Source: SOIL31 sp964636815 (GTDB taxonomy: Bacteria; Babelota; Babeliae; Babelales; Vermiphilaceae). From it: a stretch of 64,000 nt of DNA. Under the pieces are notes generated by a model that saw only the letters and a list, made by a program, of their open reading frames with translations, was not told the origin of the DNA and ran no database searches. A program made the translations under genes and the position numbers. Shown here piece by piece: positions 37,425-46,534 of the stretch. The DNA is taken from contig CAZWTF010000002.1 of assembly GCA_964636815.1 (NCBI GenBank), forward strand, positions 62,001-126,000, in the 5' to 3' direction. Within the stretch, counting starts at the first letter, position 1. The number at the start of each line of letters is the position of its first letter.

Positions 37425-37448
37425 TTTTTTTATAAAAAGGAGTTTATA

Positions 37449-38504
37449 ATGAAACATTATTATTTGATTGTTTTTTGTATTTTTGCACAAATACATGGAA
37501 TGGAAGAGCAAATAGTACATTGGTCAAAGAGTCCTGAATTATATCGTCGTTTTGAAGCATTTATTGGAAATATTCATTCATATAAAACGGAGCCGTTGGT
37601 GGGCGGTTTATTAAGTGAAGCCCCTGTTTTATGTATAGTAAATGATAAGAAATATGTTGCGCGTGTTTTTAAGGATTCTTCAGGCGAGCAGAAATATGAT
37701 AGTCGAAGAATTAAGGTGGGTATACATTTTTTTGCTGCACAAGAAGGACTTGCACCCAAAATTTATAATTATTCAGTTCTTAATGATGACTATGATTATG
37801 TGATTATGGATTTTATTGATACTCATACTCTTTCTCTTGAACAAGCGCATAGACCTGAAGTGATTAATTGTGTTGCGCATAAATTAAATAGAATAGATAA
37901 ATTGGGCAGAGATCCAGAAACGAGCAAAGAGACTGTGTTTGATGAGATTATGAGAATACAGAGTGATATAGAAAAGAAAAAAATCCCAGCAATTGAAGCT
38001 GTGCTTCAAGAACTCAATAATACAGTCACAAAACTTCATCAAAGTATTCAAAATGATGGTCGACCACTGATTATTAATCATAATGATTTTCACCCAAGAA
38101 ATATTTTTTTTATTGATAATGATATAAAAATTATTGATTGGGATACGCTTTGTCTTAATTATCAATTTTATGATTTGGCGGGATATTCTCTGTTTACATG
38201 TCTTAATAAAGAACAAGATTTGCATTTATTAACAGAATATTTGGAATGTAAGCCTACACAATTTGATATCGACTATTTTAAGAAAGTTAAGCTTGCGGGT
38301 AGGGCGTGTTTAGTTTTGAGGGGTCTTCAGTTTGTTGAAGCCGGTTTTGAGGATATATCTGTAGAACCAATGGAAGATTTTGAGTATTACGCAACAGCTT
38401 TTGCCCGGGATAATAGTTCTGATTCATCTGAGTTTTTTTACAAATTTGGAATGAGTCAGCTGAAAGAGCTGCGTGAGGAATATAAGGAATTTGAGAGTAT
38501 ATAA
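37449..38504 (+). CDS. Exported APH/choline-kinase-like phosphotransferase
   Basis: The protein begins with a signal peptide (residues 1-17, ending IHG) followed by MEE. The rest has the kinase fold of aminoglycoside/choline phosphotransferases: a lysine in KKYVARVF (about 68-69), the catalytic loop HNDFHPRN (His211, Asp213, Asn218) and the metal-binding Asp230 in IKIIDWDT. Key residues are intact, so it should be active where ATP is available. A kinase with a signal peptide is odd, since the periplasm lacks ATP; a substrate in the host is a plausible inference. GGAG lies before the ATG. The substrate is unknown. Confidence 0.8.
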   Translation: MKHYYLIVFCIFAQIHGMEEQIVHWSKSPELYRRFEAFIGNIHSYKTEPLVGGLLSEAPVLCIVNDKKYVARVFKDSSGEQKYDSRRIKVGIHFFAAQEGLAPKIYNYSVLNDDYDYVIMDFIDTHTLSLEQAHRPEVINCVAHKLNRIDKLGRDPETSKETVFDEIMRIQSDIEKKKIPAIEAVLQELNNTVTKLHQSIQNDGRPLIINHNDFHPRNIFFIDNDIKIIDWDTLCLNYQFYDLAGYSLFTCLNKEQDLHLLTEYLECKPTQFDIDYFKKVKLAGRACLVLRGLQFVEAGFEDISVEPMEDFEYYATAFARDNSSDSSEFFYKFGMSQLKELREEYKEFESI

Positions 38505-38523
38505 TAAGTTGGAGATTATTGTA

Positions 38524-38877
38524 ATGATGAAAAAAGTGATTTGTTTATCAGTGGTGTTAGTAATGACTCATGGTACTGCTTTGAGTATGGTACGCGCAAA
38601 CAACATAAAAAAAGCTTTGCATCTACAATCGAACAAGAGAGTGATGTGTACGGGTTTAAAAGATGACATTAGAGATGCAGCATCTATAAGAAGTGCGAAT
38701 ATGACAGATAACTTGATGGATTCGTATGATAGAAATCGTATATGTAACGCTCATATAAAATCTATTTATCAAGTAGCAAGAATTGAAGCTATGTGTAAAA
38801 TTCAAGCAGACCCTAATTTAAGTTGGCAGCAAAAAAGAGATTTAGTTGCTTTAGTACCTACGATAGTTCGTGAGTAA
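38524..38877 (+). CDS. Small exported hypothetical protein
   Basis: I chose ATG 38524 because GGAG lies 9 bases upstream and the protein then starts MMKKVICLSVVLVM, a signal peptide ending ALS before MVRANN. The longer reading from 38473 overlaps the kinase gene. The mature part is about 95 residues, helical, with three cysteines. No family is recognised. It is probably co-transcribed with the kinase gene, 19 bases upstream. Confidence 0.65.
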   Translation: MMKKVICLSVVLVMTHGTALSMVRANNIKKALHLQSNKRVMCTGLKDDIRDAASIRSANMTDNLMDSYDRNRICNAHIKSIYQVARIEAMCKIQADPNLSWQQKRDLVALVPTIVRE

Positions 38878-38883
38878 AATTTT

Positions 38884-39666
38884 TTACGCTCTATCTTTAA
38901 AATAAGCAATTTCTTTTGTAATGGGACCTTCAGTTAATCCACGTATAAATTGATGAATATATGGATTATCTGATTCCCATATTTTTTTTGCATCACCAAA
39001 ATATCTAATTTCTCCATCATGCAGGAGTGCAATTTTATCTGCGTATTTGAATGTTTCGATATCATGAGAAATTACAACAGAAGTTATTTTAAGGCGTTTT
39101 TGCATATCAAACATAAGTTCATGAATAACGCGAGATGTGATAGGATCAAGCCCTGTTGTTGGTTCATCGTATAAAATAATTTCAGGATTAGTGACAAGTG
39201 TGCGTGCTAAACCAACTCGTTTACGCATACCACCAGAAAGCTCTGATGGGTATTTGTACAATGTGTCTTCAGAAAGCTGCACGAGCGATAATTTTTCTTG
39301 AACAATTGGCAAAATTTCTTCATGCGACATGCCTTGTTCAATGAGTGTGATACCGATGTTTTCAAAGACATTTAAAGAATCAAGAAGTGCTGCAAATTGG
39401 AAAACGTAACCAAATTTTTTATAACATTCATTAAGTTCATCAGCTTTCAATGTTGTGATATCAAGACCATCAACAAAGATGTGTCCTTCTGTTGGTTTGA
39501 TAAGGCCGATAATTTGTTTAAGAAAAACAGATTTACCTTCACCAGATCTACCAATGATAACCGTCATTAAGCCTTCTGGGATTTCAAGATTTATCCCCCG
39601 AGAAACCCAGTGATCATCAAATTTTTTGTATAAATCAACAACTTTAATTTTTGTTTTATTTTTCAT
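38884..39666 (-). CDS. mlaF: ABC transporter ATPase of the Mla/MCE type
   Basis: ATP-binding subunit of a lipid-transport ABC system. Walker A GRSGEGKS is at 39-46, the signature is LSGGMRKRVGLAR, Walker B is EIILYDEPTTGLDP, and the switch is VVISHD. The GEGKS loop and KRVGLAR are typical of MlaF. It lies directly after the MlaE-like permease gene (2 bases apart). The substrate-binding MCE protein (MlaD) is not adjacent, so either it is elsewhere or this is a minimal pair. The likely role is phospholipid movement between the two membranes. Confidence 0.9.
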   Translation of the reverse strand: MKNKTKIKVVDLYKKFDDHWVSRGINLEIPEGLMTVIIGRSGEGKSVFLKQIIGLIKPTEGHIFVDGLDITTLKADELNECYKKFGYVFQFAALLDSLNVFENIGITLIEQGMSHEEILPIVQEKLSLVQLSEDTLYKYPSELSGGMRKRVGLARTLVTNPEIILYDEPTTGLDPITSRVIHELMFDMQKRLKITSVVISHDIETFKYADKIALLHDGEIRYFGDAKKIWESDNPYIHQFIRGLTEGPITKEIAYFKDRA

Positions 39667-39668
39667 CT

Positions 39669-40448
39669 TTACATATGCTCAATGAGTTTGGTTAAGAAGT
39701 AATTAGTGATGAGAATAAGTATTGAACTTATCACAACGCTTTGTGTTGTTGCAGTACCAACACCGCGTGCACCGCCTTGAGTATACATTCCTTTGTATGT
39801 TCCAACCCATGAAAGAATTAATCCAAACACAGCAGCTTTTTTTAAACCACCTTTGATATCAGACAGTTCAACATAGTTACGAATACTAGTTTCATAATCT
39901 TCTGGGCTTAATTCTAAGACATGCACACACACTATATAGCCACCAATAATACCAAAAAACATACAAAACAAAGATAAAAATGGCAAAATAAAAGTACTTG
40001 CAATCATTCGTGGAACAACCAAGTACTGAAATACATTAATGCGTAATGTTGTGAGTGCATCCACTTGTTCAGTGATAATCATGGTCCCAATTTCAGCGGT
40101 TATGGCTGATCCTGCACGCCCTGTAACCATAAGAGCGGTGAGAACTGGACCAAGCTCACGAATAAGACCAAGTGCAACAATTGCACCAATGAACTGCTCT
40201 CCACCAACGCGTTGAAAACCAATATATGTTTGTAGCGCAAGTACCATTCCGGTGAATAAACCAGTCAATAGTACAATACTCATTGATTCAACACCAATGC
40301 GGTTCATTTGCGCAAAGGTTTTTGAAATTTTTAATTTTGAAGTGCAAGCAGTTTTGATTGCGTGTAGAAAAAAAAGGGTAAATTCACCTGTATATGTGCA
40401 TATATCTAAGGTTGATTTACCCAAAAAGTTAATAAATCGAATGATCAT
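39669..40448 (-). CDS. mlaE: MlaE-family lipid ABC permease
   Basis: Five or six apolar segments and the family motifs are visible: MNRIGVESMSIVLLTGLFTGMVLALQ, ELGPVLTALMVTGRAGSAITAEIGTM and EQVDALTTLRINVFQYLVVPR. These define the MlaE (formerly DUF140) permease of MCE transport systems. It is 259 residues, typical. The gene sits between secG and mlaF in the same direction, 21 bases from secG, so all three may be one transcript. Confidence 0.92.
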   Translation of the reverse strand: MIIRFINFLGKSTLDICTYTGEFTLFFLHAIKTACTSKLKISKTFAQMNRIGVESMSIVLLTGLFTGMVLALQTYIGFQRVGGEQFIGAIVALGLIRELGPVLTALMVTGRAGSAITAEIGTMIITEQVDALTTLRINVFQYLVVPRMIASTFILPFLSLFCMFFGIIGGYIVCVHVLELSPEDYETSIRNYVELSDIKGGLKKAAVFGLILSWVGTYKGMYTQGGARGVGTATTQSVVISSILILITNYFLTKLIEHM

Positions 40449-40469
40449 CCGATTCCTTATTCTGCTTTT

Positions 40470-40814
40470 TTACATGTGTCGCATTTTACCAGCGGCTTCT
40501 TTAGCAGCTTTTTCCATATCACTTTCTTCAATCATCGGCTGAGTAATTGTTCTGTTAGGAGCTAAGTACTTAAATTTTTTATGTTCAGATGATTTCATGA
40601 GAGATAAAAACATTGCTCCAATGATAAAGATAGAACCAAGAACCCAGGTGATTTTTTGGAAAAGATCTTGTCCTCCGCCACCACCAAAGATCATTTGAGC
40701 TCCGCCACCAAGACCACCAAATCCTAAGCTACTTTTACCTTTTTGCATAAGAATAATAATGACGAGCAAGAAACAATTGATTAAGTATAATGTGAGTAAA
40801 AATCCGTACAACAT
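40470..40814 (-). CDS. secG: Preprotein translocase subunit SecG
   Basis: Two membrane helices (about residues 2-20 and 54-73) are separated by the glycine-rich loop LGFGGLGGGAQMIFGGGGG, with the conserved MQKGK after the first helix. It is part of the SecYEG channel and therefore relevant to the many Sec-dependent proteins in this window. The C-terminal tail of about 35 residues is charged. Confidence 0.92.
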   Translation of the reverse strand: MLYGFLLTLYLINCFLLVIIILMQKGKSSLGFGGLGGGAQMIFGGGGGQDLFQKITWVLGSIFIIGAMFLSLMKSSEHKKFKYLAPNRTITQPMIEESDMEKAAKEAAGKMRHM

Positions 40815-40885
40815 TTGTTTTCCTTCTTAATTGATCAGTTATTATGGGTGAGTATAGCATGTTTAAAATTTTTATAAAATTAGTG

Positions 40886-40915
40886 TTGTAGTGAATATTG
40901 AGAGATGCTTATTAT
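40886..40915 (+). promoter_or_regulatory. Possible promoter for the secreted-protein island
   Basis: TTGTAG (40886-40891), an 18-base spacer and TATTAT (40910-40915) lie about 65 bases before the start at 40981. Confidence 0.35.
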
Positions 40916-40980
40916 AGTGACTTCTTGCAGCATTTACATTATAGTTGGTGACAATTTTAAATGTTTTAAAGGAGCTATCG

Positions 40981-41499
40981 ATGATCAAATGTTTTAACAG
41001 AGGTTATTTTTTTGTTTTTCTGTTTATTATGTTATTGAGCCATACTCTTTTTTTTCAGGCCATGGATAAAAGTTTTCAGCAAGAAAAAAATATAGTAAAA
41101 AGCTCTAATTATACAAAAATAAAGCCACAATCAGTAGAAATTAAAAAAGAGCTGAGCAGGAAGTATGGTAATAATATAATGAATAATTTATCATATAAAC
41201 CTTCACGCTTAAATGCTTTATTTTGTGATGATGAAGAAAATAAAAAGAGTTGTGCTGAATGCATAAGCGTGAGTGGGTGTGTGTTATGTAGTGTGTTGAA
41301 ATGTTTTTGTTGGTACAAATTAAATTTGCCTCATGAGCGCATATGTATTCCTTTGTTAACATCAATGTTTTGCATGCGAGTTTTCAATGAAAAAGTAGAA
41401 AAATGCTTACAGAAGAAAACTCAAAGAAAAGATCAGCGATATGAGTTTCAAGAAATTTCTTCATTAGAAGACATGGAATATGAGATTATTGGTAAGTAA
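40981..41499 (+). CDS. Exported Cys-rich protein, family A copy 1
   Basis: It starts at 40981 after AAAGGAG. The signal peptide ends FQA and is followed by MDKS. The mature protein has a Lys-rich N-half and a cysteine-dense segment (CAECISVSGCVLCSVLKCFCW), then a second apolar stretch. It ends with a short charged tail FQEISSLEDMEYEII, which matches the end of the protein at 42702 (FKEHSILTEMDYVII), so the two are paralogues. Function unknown. Confidence 0.7.
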   Translation: MIKCFNRGYFFVFLFIMLLSHTLFFQAMDKSFQQEKNIVKSSNYTKIKPQSVEIKKELSRKYGNNIMNNLSYKPSRLNALFCDDEENKKSCAECISVSGCVLCSVLKCFCWYKLNLPHERICIPLLTSMFCMRVFNEKVEKCLQKKTQRKDQRYEFQEISSLEDMEYEIIGK

Positions 41500-41532
41500 C
41501 AAAAGACTTACATAATTGAGGAGGGTTTTGGG

Positions 41533-42618
41533 ATGAAGCTGAAAAGACTCTTTTTGTATGGCATCTTGGGATGCCATTTTTCTTGTGCATTTTCGATGGA
41601 AAATAATCTTACTCAAAAGAAGATTGATAATGAAGTTCAACGTGTTTTTGAATTGGTTGAGCAAAATCATTTAAACAAGTATCTAGCATATTGGCCTATT
41701 ATAAGACGCTATTATCTTTATTGTGATGCTATCTCTTTAAATAAAAACCAAGTTGCAGGTGAAATTAGTATTATAGAATATTATATTTCAGGTGATGTTG
41801 ACCAAGAACGTGTATTAGAAAAGCTTAAGCAACAACATTGGTATGTTGCTTTTTTGATGAATGTTTTGGTAGAAAAAGCGATTGCAAAAATTAATAAGGT
41901 AAGAGGTTCTAAGATTGACGTACGATGTGATCAGTTTATGAATACATTATGGAATAATACTGATGTAAGTGCTGTAGAAAGTATAGTGTACAATCGTGTT
42001 ATTGAACATTTTTATAGTGAACTGGATAGTATTAACAATATATCTTTAGAGGGTATTCCCCAGGATTTACGAGGCATATATTTTACCGTTTTAAAAGGGG
42101 TTGATCAGATAGAATCATCTTCTTTGTCTATATCCAGTGATGATACGTATTTGCGAGCAACTGATTATAATAAGAATCAAACAATATGGGATACTGCATC
42201 AGGTAAGATGATTACGAATGTTATTGATTTACATAATATAAAACATCGTAGAAATATACATTGGATCCCTGCAGAAAGAGATAAAGATTTTTTTGGCTAT
42301 GATCAAGATGGTGAAAAATATTCCGTTGCCACACTCAATTGTTATGCCACAATAAAAAACTTACCTATTCTTGATATGATGCAACAATCTTCTTCTTATA
42401 TTGGTTGCGAAACTAAAGTCATCACTTTATTTAAAAAACCAGAATTATCACTATATCTTTACCAAAAGGCGTTTGATAACAGTAAGAATAGTTTGGAAGA
42501 GTTAATTGCATTACGTGATTCAAAAAACTTTGCTGATATCAAAGGTTTTGCTCAAGAAAATCTTAAGCAATATATAACAAAGCGTATCAATCAATTAACT
42601 CCAAAAGCCACAAGGTAA
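41533..42618 (+). CDS. Exported protein with WD40-like segment, family B copy 1
   Basis: A signal peptide ends AFS and is followed by MENN. The 340-residue mature part pairs with the protein at 44468 over its whole length: QQHWYVAFLMNVL with ERHWYVNYVMQAL, SSDDTYLRATDYN with SADDKYLRATSNN, and LFKKPELSLYLYQKAFDNS with LFKKPEAISYFCQKAFDNS. The middle (LSISSDDTYLRATD ... IWDTASGK) looks like a single WD40 blade. It may be a domain of a host-interaction protein, which is inference. GAGGAGGG lies upstream. Confidence 0.75.
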   Translation: MKLKRLFLYGILGCHFSCAFSMENNLTQKKIDNEVQRVFELVEQNHLNKYLAYWPIIRRYYLYCDAISLNKNQVAGEISIIEYYISGDVDQERVLEKLKQQHWYVAFLMNVLVEKAIAKINKVRGSKIDVRCDQFMNTLWNNTDVSAVESIVYNRVIEHFYSELDSINNISLEGIPQDLRGIYFTVLKGVDQIESSSLSISSDDTYLRATDYNKNQTIWDTASGKMITNVIDLHNIKHRRNIHWIPAERDKDFFGYDQDGEKYSVATLNCYATIKNLPILDMMQQSSSYIGCETKVITLFKKPELSLYLYQKAFDNSKNSLEELIALRDSKNFADIKGFAQENLKQYITKRINQLTPKATR

Positions 42619-42701
42619 GGATCTTTTTTTAGAGAAATTTTTTTATTGCGATAAGCTATAAAAAGCAATAATTATAGGTCTTTTGTAAAGGGGCTATTGC
42701 A

Positions 42702-43571
42702 ATGAACTCTATTAAAAGATTTTTTTCACGTCTTTTTATATTACATGTACTTGCGTTGAGTAATACTTTTTTTTTGCAGGCTATGGAATTAACTGTAAGC
42801 AAAGTAACAGAAATGGATTGGGGTTACAAACGAAGAGATGATAACAGTTGTTACTGTTTTCAGGACAAAGATAAGCAACGATATCCATATTTTTTATCGG
42901 AAAATGAGCACGGGCAAGAAATATCTGATGATACAATATGCGAAGCATGTAAAGACACTTTTGGCACAGATACGTTTAAATATGCATGGCAAGAGAGATG
43001 TAGCGTACGTTCTTCTAAAAAAAAACAGAAAGAGACTTATAATGTATGTTCTTTAAATGCCATAGATAAGGGAACATTGTGGTTCATACTAGTAACAATA
43101 TATAAAGATTGTGAGGAGGGTAAACCACTGAAAATAGAAGGTATAGATGCTCGTTTTGCGCAAGAAATGTCAAAACGTATTTTGCAATTACCTCTGGCAA
43201 TAAAAGCAGCAATTGCTGATAAAACAGGGAGTAAAAAAATAATACTCAATGATAATCGTAAATTATTGTATTTAGACACTATCTTAGATGATGAAGACAA
43301 TAAAGAAAAGTGTAGTCGTATAACGGCATGCAGTGGAATGGCTTATGCTTTTTTTTCATCAGAAAATTTTTTTCTACATAGTTTGCGTCAACCATTGTGT
43401 GGATTGCATTGCGCTTTTTCAGCTACAGTATCATTAGTTTTTGGTTGTTTTTTGTTGTGTATAACAAGGCATTGCAATAAAGAGACCCCTGAACAAAAAG
43501 AGAAGCGGCATGGTTTTAAAGAGCATAGCATATTAACAGAGATGGACTATGTCATTATTAATCGTAAATAA
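42702..43571 (+). CDS. Exported Cys-rich protein, family A copy 2
   Basis: A signal peptide ends LQA, followed by MELT. A soluble part of about 180 residues includes LPLAIKAAIADK, and a Cys-containing apolar hairpin follows (CGLHCAFSATVSLVFGCFLLC). The charged end matches family A copy 1. It is longer than copy 1 (289 against 172 residues), the extra part being between the signal peptide and the hairpin. AAAGGGG lies before the ATG. Function unknown. Confidence 0.7.
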   Translation: MNSIKRFFSRLFILHVLALSNTFFLQAMELTVSKVTEMDWGYKRRDDNSCYCFQDKDKQRYPYFLSENEHGQEISDDTICEACKDTFGTDTFKYAWQERCSVRSSKKKQKETYNVCSLNAIDKGTLWFILVTIYKDCEEGKPLKIEGIDARFAQEMSKRILQLPLAIKAAIADKTGSKKIILNDNRKLLYLDTILDDEDNKEKCSRITACSGMAYAFFSSENFFLHSLRQPLCGLHCAFSATVSLVFGCFLLCITRHCNKETPEQKEKRHGFKEHSILTEMDYVIINRK

Positions 43572-43578
43572 AAAAAGA

Positions 43579-44334
43579 TTAATCAGTTGTGATAATGTTT
43601 TTAAACTGATCAAATTGCGTACTTGCACCGCCTATCAAGAATCCATTGATATGCGGTATTTTTTTTAATTGTGCGCTATTGTTTTGATTAACGCTGCCAC
43701 CATACAATAGTTGTATAGTGTGATTTGGTAGATGTGCATGAACTAAATTTGTAATTTGTGTAAAAACATCAATAAGTTGTTCTTGTTCTGGAATTATATT
43801 GGTTCCAATAGCCCAGACCGGTTCGTAAGCGATAATGATATGATTCTTTTTTTGTTCTTGCTGTGTTATTGCAGCAAGAATTGGTTGTAGTTGTTGTTCA
43901 AGAACGGTAACTGTTTTTTTTTCGATAAAATCATTGTGTGTTTCACCAATGCAGATAATTGGAATAATATTTGCTGCGTATAAAAGATAGATTTTTTTGA
44001 CTATCTGTTCTGTTGTTTCGCCATAATGTATGCGGCGTTCGCTGTGACCAACTATGCAATAATTAACCCCAATTTCTGCTAATGATAATGCAGAGACTTC
44101 ACCTGTATAAGAGCCCAATGCATGTTCAGAGCAATTTTGTGCGCCAATCATAATATCTGTGTTTTTAAATAAATTGCTGATTGGTGCAATAGCATCAAAT
44201 GATGGGCATAAAATAATATCAGCAGTTGATGCTAGTTGTTGCAGTGTATTGTTATTGTTTGTGCAAAAATTGGCGCTTTGATTAAAAGAGAGATTCATCT
44301 TCCAGTTTGCTACGTACATATATTTTTTTTTCAC
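43579..44334 (-). CDS. tpiA: Triosephosphate isomerase
   Basis: Interconverts dihydroxyacetone phosphate and glyceraldehyde 3-phosphate. Lys in ANWKMN, the catalytic His in GHSERR, the catalytic Glu in AYEPVWAIGT and the phosphate loop YGGSVN are all present. At 251 residues it is typical. It is the only housekeeping gene inside the island of exported proteins and is read against them, splitting what looks like a duplicated A-B gene pair. Confidence 0.96.
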   Translation of the reverse strand: MKKKYMYVANWKMNLSFNQSANFCTNNNNTLQQLASTADIILCPSFDAIAPISNLFKNTDIMIGAQNCSEHALGSYTGEVSALSLAEIGVNYCIVGHSERRIHYGETTEQIVKKIYLLYAANIIPIICIGETHNDFIEKKTVTVLEQQLQPILAAITQQEQKKNHIIIAYEPVWAIGTNIIPEQEQLIDVFTQITNLVHAHLPNHTIQLLYGGSVNQNNSAQLKKIPHINGFLIGGASTQFDQFKNIITTD

Positions 44335-44467
44335 GCTTTTTACCTTACATACTTCCTTAACCAGGAAAATAATTTTCCTGATGTTATCATGAATCTTTTT
44401 GTAAGAGCTATATATTTATGTTATAAAAAGTGCATTGTTTAATTTTTTGGTTAAAGGAATATCTTTT

Positions 44468-45541
44468 ATGGCAGCAATAAAAAGTTTTTTTCTCTGTATT
44501 GTAATGTTGAGTTTTGTCAGTTCGTATGCGATGGAAAATACTAGTACTAAGGAAAAATTTGTTAATGTACATGTGATTAATGTTTGGAATAAAATTGATA
44601 GAGATCATGTAGGAGTAAGTGATTGTGTCATGAATGTGCAATGGCATTTGCGATCGTTAGTGGGTTCATGTTTGAGCATGTATAAAGGTTATCGTATTAC
44701 CCCGCAGCAAGCAGCAAAAGAATGGGATAAGATACAGTCTTATATCCCACCATATATTAAAAAAGAATCTGTATTAGAAGAGCTTGTTGAACGTCATTGG
44801 TATGTTAATTATGTAATGCAGGCTTTGGCAGATCAAAAAGCACGTGAATTAGAAGATATAACAGGTTCTAATGTTATTAATAAATTGCATGATTTAAAAA
44901 AGGTAGATTCTGTTGTTTTTTCTTATGCTTGCAATAAATTTCTTAATAAGAGTTTACTTGGCATGATGCCGGAGAATATATCAGATATACATTTTATTGC
45001 GTTAGAGCATCCTGATGGTAATGTAAATCCAGCTTCTTTAGCTATGTCCGCTGATGATAAATATTTACGAGCAACTTCTAATAATGGTACATATGCAGTA
45101 TGGGAAATGGAAACGGCAACTTTGGTTGATCGATCAAATGCCGAAGAAAATCGTGCATGGTGGAAGAAAAGTGATCTTTATGCCGATTATAGTCATAAAA
45201 AACAGAATCTGTTTGGGGGTTATTCTTCTGTTTTTATGGAAAGATATAGAGTTACTAGTAATGGTGATCAATATTGTGCCATGGCGACAAATGCTTATAT
45301 GAGTATTGATTCAGAATTTTTACCAGTAGAGATTGCTCGCAACCCTAAAGCAATACTTTTATTTAAAAAACCTGAAGCAATCTCATATTTTTGTCAAAAG
45401 GCTTTTGACAATAGTTATACAAAAAGTGCAGAATTATCTCATTTGCGTAACTCAACAGTTGTAAAATCTATTCAAGGTTTTCCACGGCAAAACCTTGAAA
45501 GAGTTATTGATAATCGTATTAAGACTCTCACTAATAAGTAA
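44468..45541 (+). CDS. Exported protein with WD40-like segment, family B copy 2
   Basis: I chose ATG 44468 (AAAGGAA upstream), giving a signal peptide ending SYA followed by MENT; the earlier ATG at 44435 adds 11 residues before it. It is homologous to the protein at 41533 along its length, including the WD40-like blade (SLAMSADDKYLRATSNN) and the LFKKPE..AFDNS segment. The two have diverged well beyond a recent copy. It ends at a strong terminator. Confidence 0.75.
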   Translation: MAAIKSFFLCIVMLSFVSSYAMENTSTKEKFVNVHVINVWNKIDRDHVGVSDCVMNVQWHLRSLVGSCLSMYKGYRITPQQAAKEWDKIQSYIPPYIKKESVLEELVERHWYVNYVMQALADQKARELEDITGSNVINKLHDLKKVDSVVFSYACNKFLNKSLLGMMPENISDIHFIALEHPDGNVNPASLAMSADDKYLRATSNNGTYAVWEMETATLVDRSNAEENRAWWKKSDLYADYSHKKQNLFGGYSSVFMERYRVTSNGDQYCAMATNAYMSIDSEFLPVEIARNPKAILLFKKPEAISYFCQKAFDNSYTKSAELSHLRNSTVVKSIQGFPRQNLERVIDNRIKTLTNK

Positions 45542-45563
45542 TCTATACACAGTATTATTTTGT

Positions 45564-45599
45564 ACCACCAATCAATATTTTTTGATTGGTGGTTTTTTC
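45564..45599 (+). terminator. Intrinsic terminator
   Basis: ACCACCAATCA pairs perfectly with TGATTGGTGGT around an 8-base loop, followed by TTTTTT. Confidence 0.9.
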
Positions 45600-45682
45600 T
45601 TGATTATAAGTAATGGTTTTTAATGATACTATTATGAAGTTTTTATAAAATATGTGACGTATAAATGCAAAGGAACATCGGC

Positions 45683-46387
45683 ATGATACACAAAAAAATG
45701 ATTTGTTTTATATTTTTATTTTATTTGTTTCCAGTTTCAGGATGTATGAAGCCGATTGATCTTACAAAAACACCAAAAGATTCACAAAAACTTTCTTTTA
45801 CTGAAAGACAGGCAAAATATGAACAAGATGTAAAAGTTGTAAAAAGTACATTACATGAGCGCCGGAATGCGCGTCTTATAACAGGATTTAGTCCATCAGG
45901 AACAAATTTTCTTTATTCTCTTTATAATGCAAAAAATGGAAATGATTTTGACAATGCGCTTATGGCAAAAGGTGAAATCTTTATACAATTATATGCTAAA
46001 GAACAGGTAGGAGAATGTTCTGCTTTAGGTATAGTGATATTAGCAGAATCCGTATCATTTCAAGAAAAGCAAAATTTTATACAAAAGTTGTTAGTCAAAG
46101 ATTATGATTGTAAACCTGAGGAAAAAATTAAGCATGACTTTAAGCCAACATTGAAAGATAAAGAATTTGCATTCTTTGCAAAAATTAAACAATTTGGTCC
46201 ATCAATTATACAAGAAATATCTTCTAAAATATCTCTTATTCGTCATATGAATGCTGAGTTGCAATTATTAGATAAGGCGCCCATTGTTCGTCATACTGAG
46301 GTTGGTTTGCAGTTATTAAGTGTAAGGAATTATATAGAAGAGTTACTGTTTTTGCTTAATCTTGAAGAGAAAGAATCACTCTTATAA
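45683..46387 (+). CDS. Exported hypothetical protein, possible lipoprotein
   Basis: I chose ATG 45683 (AAAGGAA upstream). The N-terminal apolar stretch ends FPVSGC, which fits a lipobox (V-S-G-C), and the cysteine is followed by MKPIDL. The mature part (about 215 residues) is helical and charged, with no motif I recognise. It may be an anchored envelope protein. It is a single-gene unit between two terminators. Confidence 0.65.
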   Translation: MIHKKMICFIFLFYLFPVSGCMKPIDLTKTPKDSQKLSFTERQAKYEQDVKVVKSTLHERRNARLITGFSPSGTNFLYSLYNAKNGNDFDNALMAKGEIFIQLYAKEQVGECSALGIVILAESVSFQEKQNFIQKLLVKDYDCKPEEKIKHDFKPTLKDKEFAFFAKIKQFGPSIIQEISSKISLIRHMNAELQLLDKAPIVRHTEVGLQLLSVRNYIEELLFLLNLEEKESLL

Positions 46388-46428
46388 AATCAGCTATTAC
46401 ATTATATTTTTTTAAGATTATTTTACTT

Positions 46429-46470
46429 AAAAACAAGTATTTTTTGTTAAACAAAATTTACTTGTTTTTT
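46429..46470 (+). terminator. Intrinsic terminator
   Basis: AAAAACAAGTA pairs with TACTTGTTTTT across a 19-base AT-rich loop, followed by more T. Confidence 0.6.
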
Positions 46471-46534
46471 TTATTTTAAATTATTTACGCTATGCCAACT
46501 ATTTCTTTTACCTCTTATAAAAAAAGGGTTTTTT

